Part shown: one piece after another, positions 1-11,016 of the stretch
Numbering within the stretch: position 1 is the first letter of the stretch
How the letters are laid out: the number at the start of each line of letters is the position of its first letter
Assembly: GCF_007971385.1 (NCBI RefSeq)
Contig: NZ_CP042434.1
Span: 4,216,001-4,280,000 of the forward strand
DNA length: 64,000 nucleotides
Direction: 5' to 3'
DNA from: Arachidicoccus ginsenosidivorans
Lineage (GTDB): Bacteria; Bacteroidota; Bacteroidia; Chitinophagales; Chitinophagaceae
Translations under genes and position numbers: made by a program
Notes under the pieces: generated by a model
Databases searched by the model: none
The model's input: the letters and a program-made list of their open reading frames with translations, nothing else
Told to the model about the DNA's origin: nothing

Positions 1-1
1 A

Positions 2-2575
2 CAGCAGGAAACGGGTGTCAGCCCACTAGCGATGTTAAATCCAAACGATATCGAATCTATTGACATCTTGAAAGATGCAGCGGCTACGGCCATTTATGGT
101 AGCCGCGGTTCTAATGGGGTTGTATTTATTACCACAAAACATGGTAGAGGCTCAGCGGTTGTTTCTTATGATGGTTTTGTGGGAGCACAAAAACAGGGTA
201 AACTTTTGGATGTAATGGATCTGCAGCAATATGCCAGGTTTGAAAGTGATCTGGCTAGGGCCTTTGGCATGCAACCCCGCTCTGAATTTGCCAATCCCGC
301 TGCTTTAGGGAAAGGCACAGATTGGCAAAAGGCGATTTTCAATACAGCGCTGGAAACCAGTCATAATATCTCCGTGTCCGGTAATGCCAACAAAACGGAT
401 TATTATCTATCTGGTGGTTATTTTGACCAGGATGGTACGGTAACCGGATTTAATTTTAAAAGGTACACTTTCAGGGCAAATCTCAATTCCCAGGTAACCG
501 ATTGGTTAAAAATGGGCGGCACCTTTGGTGGGATGCGTAGCAATCAAGATATCGGCATGGGTGATAATACTGGGGTGATCTATTATGCGCTGCTTACACC
601 ACCTGATCAACCCGTTTATAATGCGGATGGCACCTTCGCAGGTCCGTCTGTCTCTTCAGACGGGACTGTGCTGGGCGGATTAAATCCGGTTCAACAGGCG
701 CTTGCCAAAACCAATAACTTGGTGAGAAATCAAATTAATGGAAGTGTGTATGCGGAAATAAAATTTTTAAAAGGGTTTTCATTGCGCTCTGAGCTAAATG
801 GCGATTTTCACTGGTCTGATAATCTGACATTCAATCCGACCTATAGCTATGGGTTAACAGGGACGGATCCCAGTAAATGGCAGTCTAATCAGACGGCTAG
901 CATGGCTAGAAGAACCAGTAACAGTACCTATTGGAGTTGGAAAGAAATTCTGAACTACAACAACACATGGGGTAAACACAGCTTAAATGCAATGGCCGGA
1001 CATGAAACCTGGTATTCCTATTATGATCAATTGGGTTTTTCAGGAACGGGCTTTGTTGCAGGCAATGATCTGAAAAGCATTGCTTTGGCTACAGAACAAA
1101 ACCCAGCTACAGAATCGAACTCCACTTCAACGATGGAATCTTTTCTGGCCCGTGCTATTTATTCCTACGATAATAAATATAGTTTAACAGCAAATATCAG
1201 AAGAGATAAATCCTCCAACTTTGCCGATGGGTATAACGTAGCTTATTTCCCTGGTGTGGCAGCTTCCTGGAAAATATCCAATGAGCCCTTCTTCCAAAAT
1301 GCGAAAGGCGTTATGGATAATTTTAAACTCAGGCTTAGTTATGGAACAACGGGTAATTCCAGCATTCCTGCATATGCTTATGGAGCAACTTTACATACGG
1401 TCCAGACTTGGCAAGGGGTCGGGTTTGTGGCTTCCAATGTGCCCAATCTTAAATTACAATGGGAAACGGCCATACAATCAAACTTAGGGATAGACTTTGG
1501 GTTTTTAGATGAACGCTTGTCAGGAAGTGCTGATTTTTATATAAAAACCTCCAAAGATTTTTTATTCCACCAACCGCTTCCTGCCTTTTTAGTTGGTGGT
1601 CCAAATGATTATGATGATCAGACTTCGGTAGTTTCCTCCCCTTATGTCAATGCAGGTAATATCCGTAATACAGGCTTTGAATTTACCATAAATAGTCGCA
1701 ATATTACCCATGATAAATTTCAGTGGAATACGACTTTAACCTTTTCTCATTATAAAAACAAGGTGATGTCGCTCAATGGTGCTCCTGCCATTGTACAGTC
1801 AAAGTCGCTTGCTTATATCACCCTGGCCGATATTACCAGAACCATCGTTGGACAACCAGTAGGTGAATTTTATGGTTATAAGGTCAAAGGATTGGTGCAG
1901 ACAGAAGATGACCTCAAGTGGTTGGCCCAGCATCCACAAAATGTTACTGGAACACCGCAGACGGTGACCAGCGACCGCACGAATGCGAATCACATCTGGT
2001 ATGGAGATATTATGTATGAAGGTAATAATGATGGCGCGCAAAATACCAAATATGCGCTGGGCAGCCCCAATCCTGATTTTACTTATGGATTGACCAATAC
2101 TTTTGATTATAAAAACTGGGAATTAAACGTATTTGTATATGGTTCCCAAGGCGGTAAAATCCTTAATGCATTGGCCATACAATTACAGGGTCTAAATAGT
2201 ATGTATCAAAACCAACTGGCCTCTGCTGCTAATTATTGGACCACCGAAAATACGAATACCGATATTCCGGCTCCTTACGGTGGATTGGGGAATCCCAATG
2301 TAGTTATGTCAGACAGATGGTTAGAGAGCGCATCTTTTCTTAGAATTCAGAATGTAAGACTTGGTTATAATCTTCCTGATAAATTTGCCAAGAAACTAGC
2401 GCTTAAAAACCTCAAACTATATTTAAGTGGGCAGAATCTATTTGTTATTACTGGGTATTCAGGACTTGATCCGGAAATTGGATCTTATAACCAGGATCCA
2501 ACACTCCAGAATGTTGATATAGGAAGGTATCCCTCTCCAAGAGTTTTCACTTTTGGTATCAATGCTCAATTTTAA
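2..2575 (+). CDS. SusC/RagA-family TonB-dependent outer-membrane receptor (5' truncated by window edge)
   Basis: This is the C-terminal part of a SusC-type receptor, the outer-membrane barrel that imports oligosaccharides with its SusD lid and TonB energy. The reading frame is open from base 2, so the ATG at 32 is internal. The first residues are the end of the plug domain, with the hallmark [20 protein letters not shown] followed by a [13 protein letters not shown] segment. The remaining ~800 residues are aromatic-rich beta-barrel strands, ending in a terminal strand with FGINAQF, typical of barrel proteins with a C-terminal Phe. Signal peptide, carboxypeptidase-like domain and TonB box lie upstream of the window. 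SusD follows after 20 bases, so the two are co-transcribed. The substrate cannot be read from this sequence. Confidence 0.95.
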   Translation, partial: QQETGVSPLAMLNPNDIESIDILKDAAATAIYGSRGSNGVVFITTKHGRGSAVVSYDGFVGAQKQGKLLDVMDLQQYARFESDLARAFGMQPRSEFANPAALGKGTDWQKAIFNTALETSHNISVSGNANKTDYYLSGGYFDQDGTVTGFNFKRYTFRANLNSQVTDWLKMGGTFGGMRSNQDIGMGDNTGVIYYALLTPPDQPVYNADGTFAGPSVSSDGTVLGGLNPVQQALAKTNNLVRNQINGSVYAEIKFLKGFSLRSELNGDFHWSDNLTFNPTYSYGLTGTDPSKWQSNQTASMARRTSNSTYWSWKEILNYNNTWGKHSLNAMAGHETWYSYYDQLGFSGTGFVAGNDLKSIALATEQNPATESNSTSTMESFLARAIYSYDNKYSLTANIRRDKSSNFADGYNVAYFPGVAASWKISNEPFFQNAKGVMDNFKLRLSYGTTGNSSIPAYAYGATLHTVQTWQGVGFVASNVPNLKLQWETAIQSNLGIDFGFLDERLSGSADFYIKTSKDFLFHQPLPAFLVGGPNDYDDQTSVVSSPYVNAGNIRNTGFEFTINSRNITHDKFQWNTTLTFSHYKNKVMSLNGAPAIVQSKSLAYITLADITRTIVGQPVGEFYGYKVKGLVQTEDDLKWLAQHPQNVTGTPQTVTSDRTNANHIWYGDIMYEGNNDGAQNTKYALGSPNPDFTYGLTNTFDYKNWELNVFVYGSQGGKILNALAIQLQGLNSMYQNQLASAANYWTTENTNTDIPAPYGGLGNPNVVMSDRWLESASFLRIQNVRLGYNLPDKFAKKLALKNLKLYLSGQNLFVITGYSGLDPEIGSYNQDPTLQNVDIGRYPSPRVFTFGINAQF

Positions 2576-2595
2576 CCCCCTTAATTTGAACAGTT

Positions 2596-4245
2596 ATGAA
2601 ACGAAAAATAAATAAAATATTAGGATTTGCCTTGTTGTCAGGTGCCCTTTTGACAGGTTGCAGCAAGCGCTTTTTTGATCGGGTTCCAGGTACTTCTGTT
2701 ACAACAGGTACGTATTATCAGACAGACGCGCAGTTAATGGCCGCTACAGCCCCACTCTACGGTACGCCTTGGTTTGGCTTTAATAATAAGTGTGGTTGGG
2801 CAATGACAGAAATTACCGGGGGCAATATGCGTACTTGGTCTTCGGATATTTCTATGTTTGGGTCTTTACCCGTGTCCAATGCAAATACGGAAGAAAGGAC
2901 TTTATGGAATTCGCCATTTACGGTGGTCGCACAGTGTAATGCGCTGATCAATAATATTGCAAATGCTAACACTTCTGCAGTGACCCCTTCGGCATTGAGT
3001 AATGCATTAGGAGAGGCACATCTGATGCGGGGTGTTGCCTATTTTTACCTCGTAAGAACTTTTGGCAATGTTCCCCTCATTGAAAATACATCTGATTTTC
3101 TGGATAATTTTGACAGTGTTCCGACCCGGTCTATCCCGGATGTCTACAAATTTATCGTAAGGGACCTGAAATTTGCCGAGGCAAATTGTACGCCTGGTGT
3201 GGCTTCAACTGGACATGGTTCCAGTGGCTCTGCTTCTGCCATGCTGGCTAAAGTCTACCTTTATATGCAAAATTATGATAGTGCAAGAATTGAAGCAGAA
3301 AAAGTGATTAATAGTGGTGAATTTGCTTTAATGGATAACTTTGGAGATCTTTTCAGAGGGAATAATAATAATAACAAGGAATCTATCCTAGCCATGCAAT
3401 GGATCTCAAATGGAGGATATGATTATGGTAACTCAATCCAAGCTTCATGGGCTTATAGCAATGCGATTACCCAAACCGGTGATGGATATGGATCCGCAGC
3501 GCCGACCATTGATCTGGTACGTGCATTTGAGAAAGAAGGTGGTGATACGGTGAGAAGACATTATACCATCATGTTGCCAGGCGAACATTATGCAGAACTC
3601 AATGCGAATAGCGGCGGTTATACATTGCCACTTTCGGCCAGTTCCCAAGGCACGCAGGCGCAACCCAAAAAATACGTGATCGGAGCACCGAGTGACCCAG
3701 ATAATAGTCTTTATGGGACTGCCGCTCAGGCTGGTGGTAATAATACCTACATAATGCGGTATGCCGACGTATTATTGATCGAAGCAGAAGCAATTCTTGG
3801 TCAGCAGGCAAAGCCTGCAGCTGGTAAAGGGATTGATACTTCAGCGTCCACCTCGGATGCGACAGCGGTTAAATATTATAATATGGTTAGAAAACGTGCT
3901 GGTGCAGGGCAGGTTAAATCTTTCACCTATAGGGATTTACTGGGTGAACGAAGACTCGAATTTGCGCTGGAAATGGATTATTGGTTTGATCTGGGACGTG
4001 TGGATGGTTTTAAAGCAACCACTACTTCAAATGGCATGCAGACGGCCCCACATCCTGTAGGCAGAGCATTGATCGCTCAACAGGAAAGAGGCACCTATGA
4101 GAATACCTATCCAGATAAATCGGTCTTATATTCCTCCCATTTGACAGTGGCAGATAATGAGTTTTACTTCCTAGTGCCGGCCAATGAAGCCACCTCGGAT
4201 CCAAAACTTTTAGAGGCACCTGTACCTTACGATTTTACTTGGTAA
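2596..4245 (+). CDS. SusD/RagB-family starch-binding-like outer-membrane lipoprotein
   Basis: SusD-like surface lipoprotein that forms the lid on the SusC barrel and captures the glycan. The N-terminus is a lipoprotein signal peptide with lipobox LLTGC (Cys22), followed by FFDRVPGTSVTTGTYY, a typical SusD start. The middle has the TPR-like region (LGEAHLMRGVAYFYLVRTFGNVPLI) and the C-terminus the RagB/SusD pattern (YADVLLIEAEA, then LLGERRLEFALEMDYWFDLGR). The 549 residues fit the family. It sits 20 bases after the SusC gene and 17 before the third gene, so it is the middle gene of a three-gene uptake operon. Ligand specificity is not inferable. Confidence 0.95.
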   Translation: MKRKINKILGFALLSGALLTGCSKRFFDRVPGTSVTTGTYYQTDAQLMAATAPLYGTPWFGFNNKCGWAMTEITGGNMRTWSSDISMFGSLPVSNANTEERTLWNSPFTVVAQCNALINNIANANTSAVTPSALSNALGEAHLMRGVAYFYLVRTFGNVPLIENTSDFLDNFDSVPTRSIPDVYKFIVRDLKFAEANCTPGVASTGHGSSGSASAMLAKVYLYMQNYDSARIEAEKVINSGEFALMDNFGDLFRGNNNNNKESILAMQWISNGGYDYGNSIQASWAYSNAITQTGDGYGSAAPTIDLVRAFEKEGGDTVRRHYTIMLPGEHYAELNANSGGYTLPLSASSQGTQAQPKKYVIGAPSDPDNSLYGTAAQAGGNNTYIMRYADVLLIEAEAILGQQAKPAAGKGIDTSASTSDATAVKYYNMVRKRAGAGQVKSFTYRDLLGERRLEFALEMDYWFDLGRVDGFKATTTSNGMQTAPHPVGRALIAQQERGTYENTYPDKSVLYSSHLTVADNEFYFLVPANEATSDPKLLEAPVPYDFTW

Positions 4246-4262
4246 CCAAAAAATAAACACAG

Positions 4263-5540
4263 ATGAAACAAGCATATTTAATAGGAATATATACACTGCT
4301 ACTGGGCGTTTTTATTCTCTCCTGTAATAAAAAGGATGATTATATGGATTATACACCCGGCAAGGGCGCTCCTACGATTACCTCTATTCATACTTTTAAT
4401 CAGGTAAATTATAATGATACGACCATTACTGAACATACTTCGTATGATTCGGCTGGCAATGCGACCTCTTATACGGATACGACAATTGGTAATACGATTG
4501 TACCATTGGATTCTGCTACATCCTACGGAAATTTAGGTAATTATTATGTTATCCATGGGACTAATTTGGGATCTGCAACGGGCGTCTATTTTAACGGTAC
4601 ACAGGCATATTTTAATCGGGCAATGGGCACCGACGAAACCATTATTGTACAAATTCCAAGTAAAACGCCTTATCGCAAACCTCTTGCCGTGGATAGCGTT
4701 ACCGTGACAAGTCTTTACGGAAAGGCTTCTTATCATTTTACCGTTTTAGCCCCTGCCCCAACGATTAATGCGACAGATGGCGTTTCTAATTATAATTTCA
4801 AAAACGGGAGTATAGATACGATATATGGCGTGGGGCTTGCCAGCACCAATAAAGTGTTTATAAGAGGGATCGGCTCTTCTGCTGCATCTAAAGGGTTAAT
4901 GGATGAGGTAAGTGTCGTTTCGGTGAATGACTCAGTTATGGTGGTTAAATTCCCGGATAGTAAGATTACACAGGGGAATATGGTTTTTGCCTATACACAG
5001 ACTGATGGAACAAAGGATACGGCCGTTTCTTCTACCGTATTTAATAATACAGACCGGGCCTATCAGATTTTTGCAAATGACAATACCCAAAACGGCTGGG
5101 GAAGCTGGTCCTGGGATGGCGCCGGAGGTATAACAAATGAATACTTTAAATCAGGAACTAAATCTTTTTATATGTTTTTTGCTGGAGGCGGCTGGAAAGT
5201 GGATGGATTTAGAACAGGCAGTGGTAGTGCCAGCGAAGGTCTGGCTTATTCGACAGACTGGCAATATCTGAGTTTTTGGATAAAAGGGGGAAATGTTGCC
5301 CAAACTTTATATATTAATTGGGGGGATGCTGGATTAGGTCAAAACGCACTAAACGATATAACCGTCGCAGCAAATAAATGGCAGTTCTTTAAAATCGCCA
5401 TTCCAACACTAAAATGGAATACGACCAGTACTGCATGGGGAGACAACAAAAGTGCTTTTCTAAACACTGTCGGCTTTTTTATGAAAAGTAATGATGAGGA
5501 TGAAACACTATATATTGATGATTTAATGCTCTTAAAATAG
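4263..5540 (+). CDS. Surface glycan-binding lipoprotein with IPT/TIG domains (SGBP-B-like)
   Basis: Third gene of the SusC/SusD operon, probably a cell-surface glycan-binding protein that helps recruit the polysaccharide. A lipoprotein signal peptide ends at the lipobox FILSC (Cys21). Two IPT/TIG-like beta-sandwich segments follow (about residues 35-170 and 165-260: GAPTITSIHTF..., then APAPTINATDGVSNYNF...). The C-terminal ~160 residues (from AYQIFANDNTQNGWGSWSWDG) look like the beta-sandwich carbohydrate-binding domain of SGBP-B proteins, rich in exposed Trp. Domain naming is from pattern memory, and the ligand is unknown. The Thr/Asp-rich N-terminal stretch (YNDTTITEHTSYDS) may be a spacer. 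Confidence 0.75.
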   Translation: MKQAYLIGIYTLLLGVFILSCNKKDDYMDYTPGKGAPTITSIHTFNQVNYNDTTITEHTSYDSAGNATSYTDTTIGNTIVPLDSATSYGNLGNYYVIHGTNLGSATGVYFNGTQAYFNRAMGTDETIIVQIPSKTPYRKPLAVDSVTVTSLYGKASYHFTVLAPAPTINATDGVSNYNFKNGSIDTIYGVGLASTNKVFIRGIGSSAASKGLMDEVSVVSVNDSVMVVKFPDSKITQGNMVFAYTQTDGTKDTAVSSTVFNNTDRAYQIFANDNTQNGWGSWSWDGAGGITNEYFKSGTKSFYMFFAGGGWKVDGFRTGSGSASEGLAYSTDWQYLSFWIKGGNVAQTLYINWGDAGLGQNALNDITVAANKWQFFKIAIPTLKWNTTSTAWGDNKSAFLNTVGFFMKSNDEDETLYIDDLMLLK

Positions 5541-5666
5541 CTTATTACCTACATTTTGGCCTGTTTAATCTATGTTTGAATTGATTGATTTTTTATTTAG
5601 TCAAAATGTATTAAAGGAGGTTTATAATTTGGGATTGGATGTCAGTCTTTAAGCAACATGAAGTGA

Positions 5667-5694
5667 GGAGAAGCTTTTAATGGCTTCTCCTTTT
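5667..5694 (+). terminator. Rho-independent terminator of the SusC/D/SGBP operon
   Basis: An 8-bp perfect stem (GGAGAAGC at 5667-5674, GCTTCTCC at 5683-5690) with an 8-nt loop is followed by TTTT. It lies about 130 bases after the stop of the last operon gene. The surrounding gap 5541-5907 holds no gene. Besides this hairpin and the longer one at 5833-5884 I see nothing in it. Confidence 0.7.
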
Positions 5695-5832
5695 CCTTTG
5701 TTGCTACAAGGATGTCCTCGTTGGCAAAAGGGTGGATATGGAATTTGACCCGCCTGTCACTTTGAAAATTTTGTCATAGTATAAATTAAGAACTAAATGT
5801 GGTCTAAGGAATTTATCTGACCGTTTTTTGTT

Positions 5833-5884
5833 GTAAAGACAATGGGGGCAATCACTATTTAGTGATTGCCCCCATTGTCTTTAC
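5833..5884. terminator. Perfect 24-bp inverted repeat between convergent genes (bidirectional terminator)
   Basis: Arms 5833-5856 and 5861-5884 are exact reverse complements of 24 bases around a 4-base loop. It lies 23 bases beyond the stop of the leftward META lipoprotein gene and also downstream of the rightward Sus operon. With A/T tracts on both sides (GTAAAG / CTTTAC) it could stop transcription from either direction. Confidence 0.7.
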
Positions 5885-5907
5885 AATTAATTGTAGGATA
5901 TCTAAGT

Positions 5908-6357
5908 TTAATCTGCCTTTCTGAAGGTCATCAGTAATTTATTGTCCTGGTATAAATACAGAAAGCCGGCAGTGATTTTATATTTATTGACCAGAACCAG
6001 ATTGCGGATATAGCCGACCTCTATTTTACCACAGTCCTCCCCTACGCAGGCCATCATGGTAGAGGCTAGTGGTCCTAATTTGATATGATGGTTTTTTCCC
6101 GTTTTAAAGGGCCCAAAATAATTGTTGCAACCAGAATAACCATTGACCCCTTTTTCCGTAAAGGTGATATTTAATGGCTTTTTAATATTACAACCCATCT
6201 GATCCTTCCCTTCTTTGCCCTGTAAAACCCAATTATGCATTAAAGCTTTCTTTTTTAATGCAGCATTTTTGGCGGTTCCACATCCGGCGGTTAGAAACAG
6301 CAGGCAAATGCTCAAAACGATACATCCAGTGGCGGTTGTTATCTTAGTTATTTTCAT
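5908..6357 (-). CDS. META-domain (HslJ-like) lipoprotein
   Basis: Small secreted lipoprotein of 149 residues. Residues 1-26 are a lipoprotein signal peptide with lipobox LTAGC (Cys26). The rest is a META domain as in HslJ: W-x-LQG at the start (NWVLQGKEG), NITF, the diagnostic GYSGCNNYFGPF, LGPLASTMMAC, and a C-terminal LYQDNKLLMTF strand. Cysteines in SGCNNY and MMACVGEDC may pair. META proteins are periplasmic or outer-membrane-attached, and HslJ is linked to stress and novobiocin resistance in E. coli. No function can be assigned here. It lies downstream of smc on the same strand with a 62-base gap. Confidence 0.8.
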   Translation of the reverse strand: MKITKITTATGCIVLSICLLFLTAGCGTAKNAALKKKALMHNWVLQGKEGKDQMGCNIKKPLNITFTEKGVNGYSGCNNYFGPFKTGKNHHIKLGPLASTMMACVGEDCGKIEVGYIRNLVLVNKYKITAGFLYLYQDNKLLMTFRKAD

Positions 6358-6419
6358 CTTAGGTGTTTTAAGTTGTTCAAAAAATTGGGACGGTTCACCT
6401 TTGCTAAAGTCCCTTTTGT

Positions 6420-9400
6420 TTAATTCAGATTGCGGAAATCTACCGGTACCAGTTTGCTGACACCCGGTTCCTGCATGGTTACGCCATAAACAACATCTAC
6501 AGCACTCATCGTTTGTTTATTGTGGGTGACAATAATAAACTGAGAGTTTTCTGAAAACTTCTGGATCATCTGGGTAAATTTACCTACATTGGCATCATCC
6601 AGTGGGGCGTCCACCTCATCCAGAATACAGAACGGTGCCGGTTTGATCAGATAGATAGCAAACAGCAAGGCTGTTGCCGTAAGCGTCTTTTCTCCCCACT
6701 GAGCTGCGTAATGGAAGATGGACGCTTTCCTTTAGGTTTTGCCATAATATCAATACCGGTGTCGGCTAAATTTTCTGGATCCATCAACACCATATCGGCT
6801 GTATCTTCTTCAGTAAACAAGGCCTTAAATACACGCTGGAAGTTCTCTCTGACCTGATTAAAGGTGTTCAGGAACTGTTGGTTAGCGGCTGTTTCTACTT
6901 CCTGAATGGTCTGCAACAGGCTTTCTTTGGCGGTGACCAAATCATTTTTCTGCTCCAGTATAAACTCATAGCGCTTTTTCATTTCTGTAAAGGCTTCGAT
7001 GGCTGTCGGGTTGACTTCACCCATATTATCCAGCCTTTTTTTAAGTCTTTCCGTATTTGCCTGGAGTTGATCAAGAGGTGTGTTGGTCTCACGGGGTTCA
7101 TCCAGGATTTCATCCAGATCCACTTTAAACTCCACACTTAAACGTTCTTTCATGCCAGCCAGGTGCAATTTTAACTCATTGAGCTTGTCTTTTAGACCGC
7201 TGAGTTGCATATCCAACTGCTCCCTTTGCTTGGTTTTCTGGCGAATTTCCGTTTCCTGTTTTTCAAGGGCGGTCCGGATGCCATAAAAGTTTCTATCTGC
7301 GATATCTAGCGCTTCTTTATCTGTTTGTTTTTGCTCTGTCAGATCTTCCACGATTTGGATGGCGTCTTGGAGTAACTCCTCTGCAGTCTGTATTTCCTGA
7401 CTGGAATGTTGTAATTGATCCGCATTGGAGGCTACTTGCTGGCGTAGTTCCACCAATTGGTTTTCCTTGAAAACCAATTCTTGTTTCAATGCATCGATTT
7501 TACTTTGCTGACGGGTCAGTTGCAGATTAACGTCGTTGTGACTGGCGGAGGCAAAATTAAAGTCCTGCTCGGCCTGATAATAATCCTTTTGGATCAACTG
7601 AATTTCTTCAGAGATCTGCTTGAGGTTTTTGTTTAGTTCATCCAACCCTTCTCTTGTGGAAGAAATCGCATCTTTTTCTTCTTCTAGTCTGGCTTCAATT
7701 TCTTCCAGACGAGCCGTAGCGTTTTGCTGGGTTGCCTGCAGATTCTCTATTTTATTTTGGGTCGCAAAAATCTGATTGGACAGTTGATTGATCTCATTTT
7801 CTGCAACTTTTATTTCCCTTTCTTTCAGCTGCTCATTAAAGCGTAATACATCTTGTTGTTTTTTCTGGATTTCTGTTTTCAGGGCACCCACGACGGCGTC
7901 CTGGAATACAATCTCGTCGGCTAATTTCTCCAGATTTTTCGCCCGACCGATTTTCTTTCCTTCAAATAAGCCAATACTACCCCCTGACAGCGTGAATTTA
8001 CCTTTTACAAATTTGCCGTTTTTGTCCAGTAGCACGGCTGAGGCAATATCCGCATTCTGCAAAGCACTACTGTCTTCAGCGATATATACATGCTCGAGCA
8101 GGTAGGCCGCCAGTTTCTGATAAGGCTCATCCACCTCAATTACATCCATAGCATGGATGGTATTGGGTAAGGCCTCCGTAGCAGATTCATAATGCGCGAT
8201 CTTATCGAGCAAGAAGAAATTGGCCTTTCCTTTTTTGTTTTCGTCTAGTAAAGAAATGGCCTGTAAGCCCTGTTCCATATCTTTGACAACATAGTAATTC
8301 AGGTATGGCTCCAGTACGTTTTCAAGAGCGGCGCGGTACGCTTCTTCTACATAAATAATATCCGATAAAATCGGCGCTTTATGATCCCAGTCTTTATTGT
8401 TGTGCAAAAACTTAACGCTCTCTGGATAGCCTTCCATGGAGTCAATCAGGCTTTTGAGCAGATCATGCTCGTTGCGTTTGGAATCAAGGGTTCTTGATTC
8501 AGCGGCTAATTCCCCTCTCATCTCCTCTAATTCGGTTTGTGTAGAGAAGATAGCGGCCTTGGCCGCCTCATGCTGATCCTGCATCTGGGCCAGCTGGTCT
8601 TGTTGTATTTCGAGGTTTTCCTGTTTTTCTTCCAGCTCCCGGGTCAATTGTCCCAATTGATCTTTTCTATGGATAATCTCCTCAGAAATCTGTGCCTGGG
8701 ATCTGGTCAGGTTCTGGATGGAAGTATCTGCAACGGCAACTTTCTTTTCTGCGTCAAACTGATTACGTTGCACGGCCAAATGACCTGTACGCAGAGATTC
8801 TGCCTTTTCTCTTTTTTCCTCGAAAATAACGCGCTTTTCTTCAATACTATCTTTTGCATCCAGGGCTTTTTCCTGCAAAGATACCTGGGCAGTTTGTGCC
8901 TCTTCCAGTTGTTCTTTGGTAAATTCAATGGACTCTTCAAGTGTCGCTACCTTCACCTCGGATTGGGCTAGAAAGTCTTTTAAACTTTGTTCTTTTTCTT
9001 TTAGATATTGTAATTTCTGGTTGGCCAGATTGCGATCATTTTCCTTTGTTCTAAGCGACTGCTGCAGTTCATTAAAGGCCTGCTGCTTGAGCTGCAAATC
9101 TCTTTCCTGATCGTGGTGACTGGCTTTTTCATTCTCATAGGCCAGCTCCATTGCCTGGACTTCTGATTCCAGCAGATTTCGCTGCTCGGAGCCAGTGGAC
9201 TGCTGTTCGTTAAGTTCTTTGTATTCAATATTAAATCCTTCAAGTGCCGCCTTGGCCAGTTCAATAGAGAGTGCTCTATAATCTTTTTTGATTTCAAAGA
9301 ATTTCTCAGCTTTTCTAGCCTGGCTTTCCAGGCTTTTGAGCTGGTTATTGATTTCAAAGAGCAGATCCTCGATTCTGTTTAAATCCTGCTCGGTGGCGTC

Positions 9401-9943
9401 CAGCTTTTGCTTGGCTTCTTTTTTACGGGTTTTGTAGATGGTAATACCTGCGGCCTGTTCCAGCATTCTTCTACGGCTATGCTCCTTGTCCTTGATAATA
9501 TCATCCACCATGCCCAGTTCAATGATGGCATAGCTGTCTGTACTGATACCGGTATCCATAAAAAGATTCTGGATATCTTTCAACCTGCACGTGACATCAT
9601 TTAAGCGGTATTCACTGTCTCCGTTCTTATAAAATCTTCTGGTGACGGTAACGGTGGTAAATTCAACAGGCAATAAGCCTCGGTTATTTTCAAAAGTCAG
9701 GCTGACCTCGGCTAGTCCACTCGCACTTCTGCTTTTAGACCCATTGAAAACCAGTGCTTCCAGATTCTCACTTCTTAGGGCAGAGATCTTCTGTTCCCCG
9801 ATAACCCAACGGATGCTGTCAATGATATTGCTCTTGCCGCAACCGTTCGGCCCGATGATCCCGGTGATCCCCTGGTCAAAATTGACGACCGTTTTGTCGG
9901 CAAAGCTCTTAAATCCTTTTACTTCTAGTTGTTTTAAACGCAC
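6420..9943 (-). CDS. smc: Chromosome segregation protein SMC, with one frameshift in the ABC signature motif
   Basis: SMC ATPase that dimerises through a hinge and, with ScpAB, condenses and segregates the chromosome. The N-terminal head has Walker A GPNGCGKS (residues 31-38) in the typical RWVIGEQK context. Long coiled coils flank a hinge around residues 500-640. The C-terminal head should continue through the signature LSGGEK into Walker B CILDEVDAPLDDANV, which is present but in another frame (6420-6668). The break is at a run of four C at 6694-6697: one extra base restores the LSGGEK reading and continuous homology. The start is GTG at 9943, directly before RLKQLEVKGFKSF. Because smc is near-essential and the loss is in a homopolymer, I treat it as a sequence error and the gene as intact in the cell. 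Confidence 0.92.
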
Positions 9944-10229
9944 GTGTACTGCTTTTTATATAGACTGCGAACTTACGTTAAAACCTTTAATTTTTGGGTT
10001 AAAAATGCAGGTAGTGGGTAAAAGGTGGAAAAACAGTTGGAATCAGTGCATAACGCTCAAATAAATCGTTAAATTTGCGTAATAATATACAATGTAAAGC
10101 ACTTAAAAATGTTCAAATATTATTTATTTTAATTAATTGTAATTGATCTATAATTAGAATGCTATACAAATTATTATTGACTATATAAAAGTGATTGATT
10201 TCGATTGATTCCATGAGTGGCAAATCACC

Positions 10230-10237
10230 TAATTTTG
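10230..10237 (+). promoter_or_regulatory. Bacteroidota -7 box (TAATTTTG) for the DnaJ-like gene
   Basis: TAATTTTG matches the Bacteroidota consensus TAnnTTTG and ends 4 bases before the GTG at 10242, so the transcript would start at or next to the start codon (leaderless). I see no convincing -33 TTG at the usual spacing. The gap 9944-10241 between divergent smc and this gene is very AT-rich and otherwise holds nothing I can name. Confidence 0.45.
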
Positions 10238-10241
10238 CCCG

Positions 10242-10886
10242 GTGCAGAAAAAAAATTATTACCAGATACTAGGGGTAGCTCCTGGCGCCAGCGCCGCAGA
10301 AATCAAGGCGGCTTATCGGCGGCTGGCCCTTATCTATCACCCCGATAAAAATAGCGACGATCCTACTACAGGGTATATTTTCCAGGAAATCAATGAGGCC
10401 TATCAAGTCCTTTCAGATAGATCTACCAGAGCCGATTATCACCGGCGTTTCGAGGCGGAGGGTCGGGGTTTTAAATCAGGTCAGACAGTCTTTTTCAGTG
10501 CAGAATTGCTGGTGGTCAAATTAGGCCATATGAAAAAGGCGCTTGCAGAAACCGATCCTTACAGAATGAACACAGATGCGGTGTTCGAGGAGCTGCAACA
10601 GCTTTTTTCTGCTTATCACCTGTCCATTTTGCAAAAGGAAAATAATAAGGAGATGACAGGTCAAATTACGCAAAATTGTTTGGATATAATCATCTATCTA
10701 TCTAAAAATGAGCAGCTTCAAATAATTCAGGATTTAGAAAAACTGCCAGGTATAGAGGAGGGTCAGTTGAATGACTTCATAAAAAAGCAAAAACAAAAAT
10801 GGTTCTGGGATAGGTATAGGACACCACTGGTCATAGTGTTAACCATTGCCCTTTGTTGTTTATTGTTTGAAGTGTTGCATTTATAA
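10242..10886 (+). CDS. DnaJ-domain protein with C-terminal membrane anchor
   Basis: Residues 4-68 are a J-domain (YYQILGVAPGASAAEIKAAY, HPD in LIYHPDKN, FQEINEAYQVLSD), which recruits and stimulates an Hsp70. No Gly/Phe or zinc-finger region follows, so this is a type III J-protein, not DnaJ itself. Residues about 70-190 are helical with no recognised domain. The last ~20 residues (TPLVIVLTIALCCLLFEVLHL) form a single transmembrane helix, so the J-domain probably faces the cytoplasm, tail-anchored in the inner membrane. The start is GTG, forced by the J-domain beginning at residue 4. It is monocistronic, divergent from smc and convergent with pyrR. Confidence 0.85.
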   Translation: MQKKNYYQILGVAPGASAAEIKAAYRRLALIYHPDKNSDDPTTGYIFQEINEAYQVLSDRSTRADYHRRFEAEGRGFKSGQTVFFSAELLVVKLGHMKKALAETDPYRMNTDAVFEELQQLFSAYHLSILQKENNKEMTGQITQNCLDIIIYLSKNEQLQIIQDLEKLPGIEEGQLNDFIKKQKQKWFWDRYRTPLVIVLTIALCCLLFEVLHL

Positions 10887-11016
10887 CAGGTGGCCGGATC
10901 AGCAAAAAGGCAATAATTGAAAAATAATTAGCATTTAGTGGGGCTGGTCTGAATAGAAATGATACCCAGTTATTCACTCAGTTTACCATTCGTTTTTCAG
11001 TTTGGAGCAGTGCCAA

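Noticed and set aside
6878..9604. Several long + strand open frames opposite smc
   Set aside because: They are antisense shadows of the coiled-coil codons, with no start context or family resemblance.
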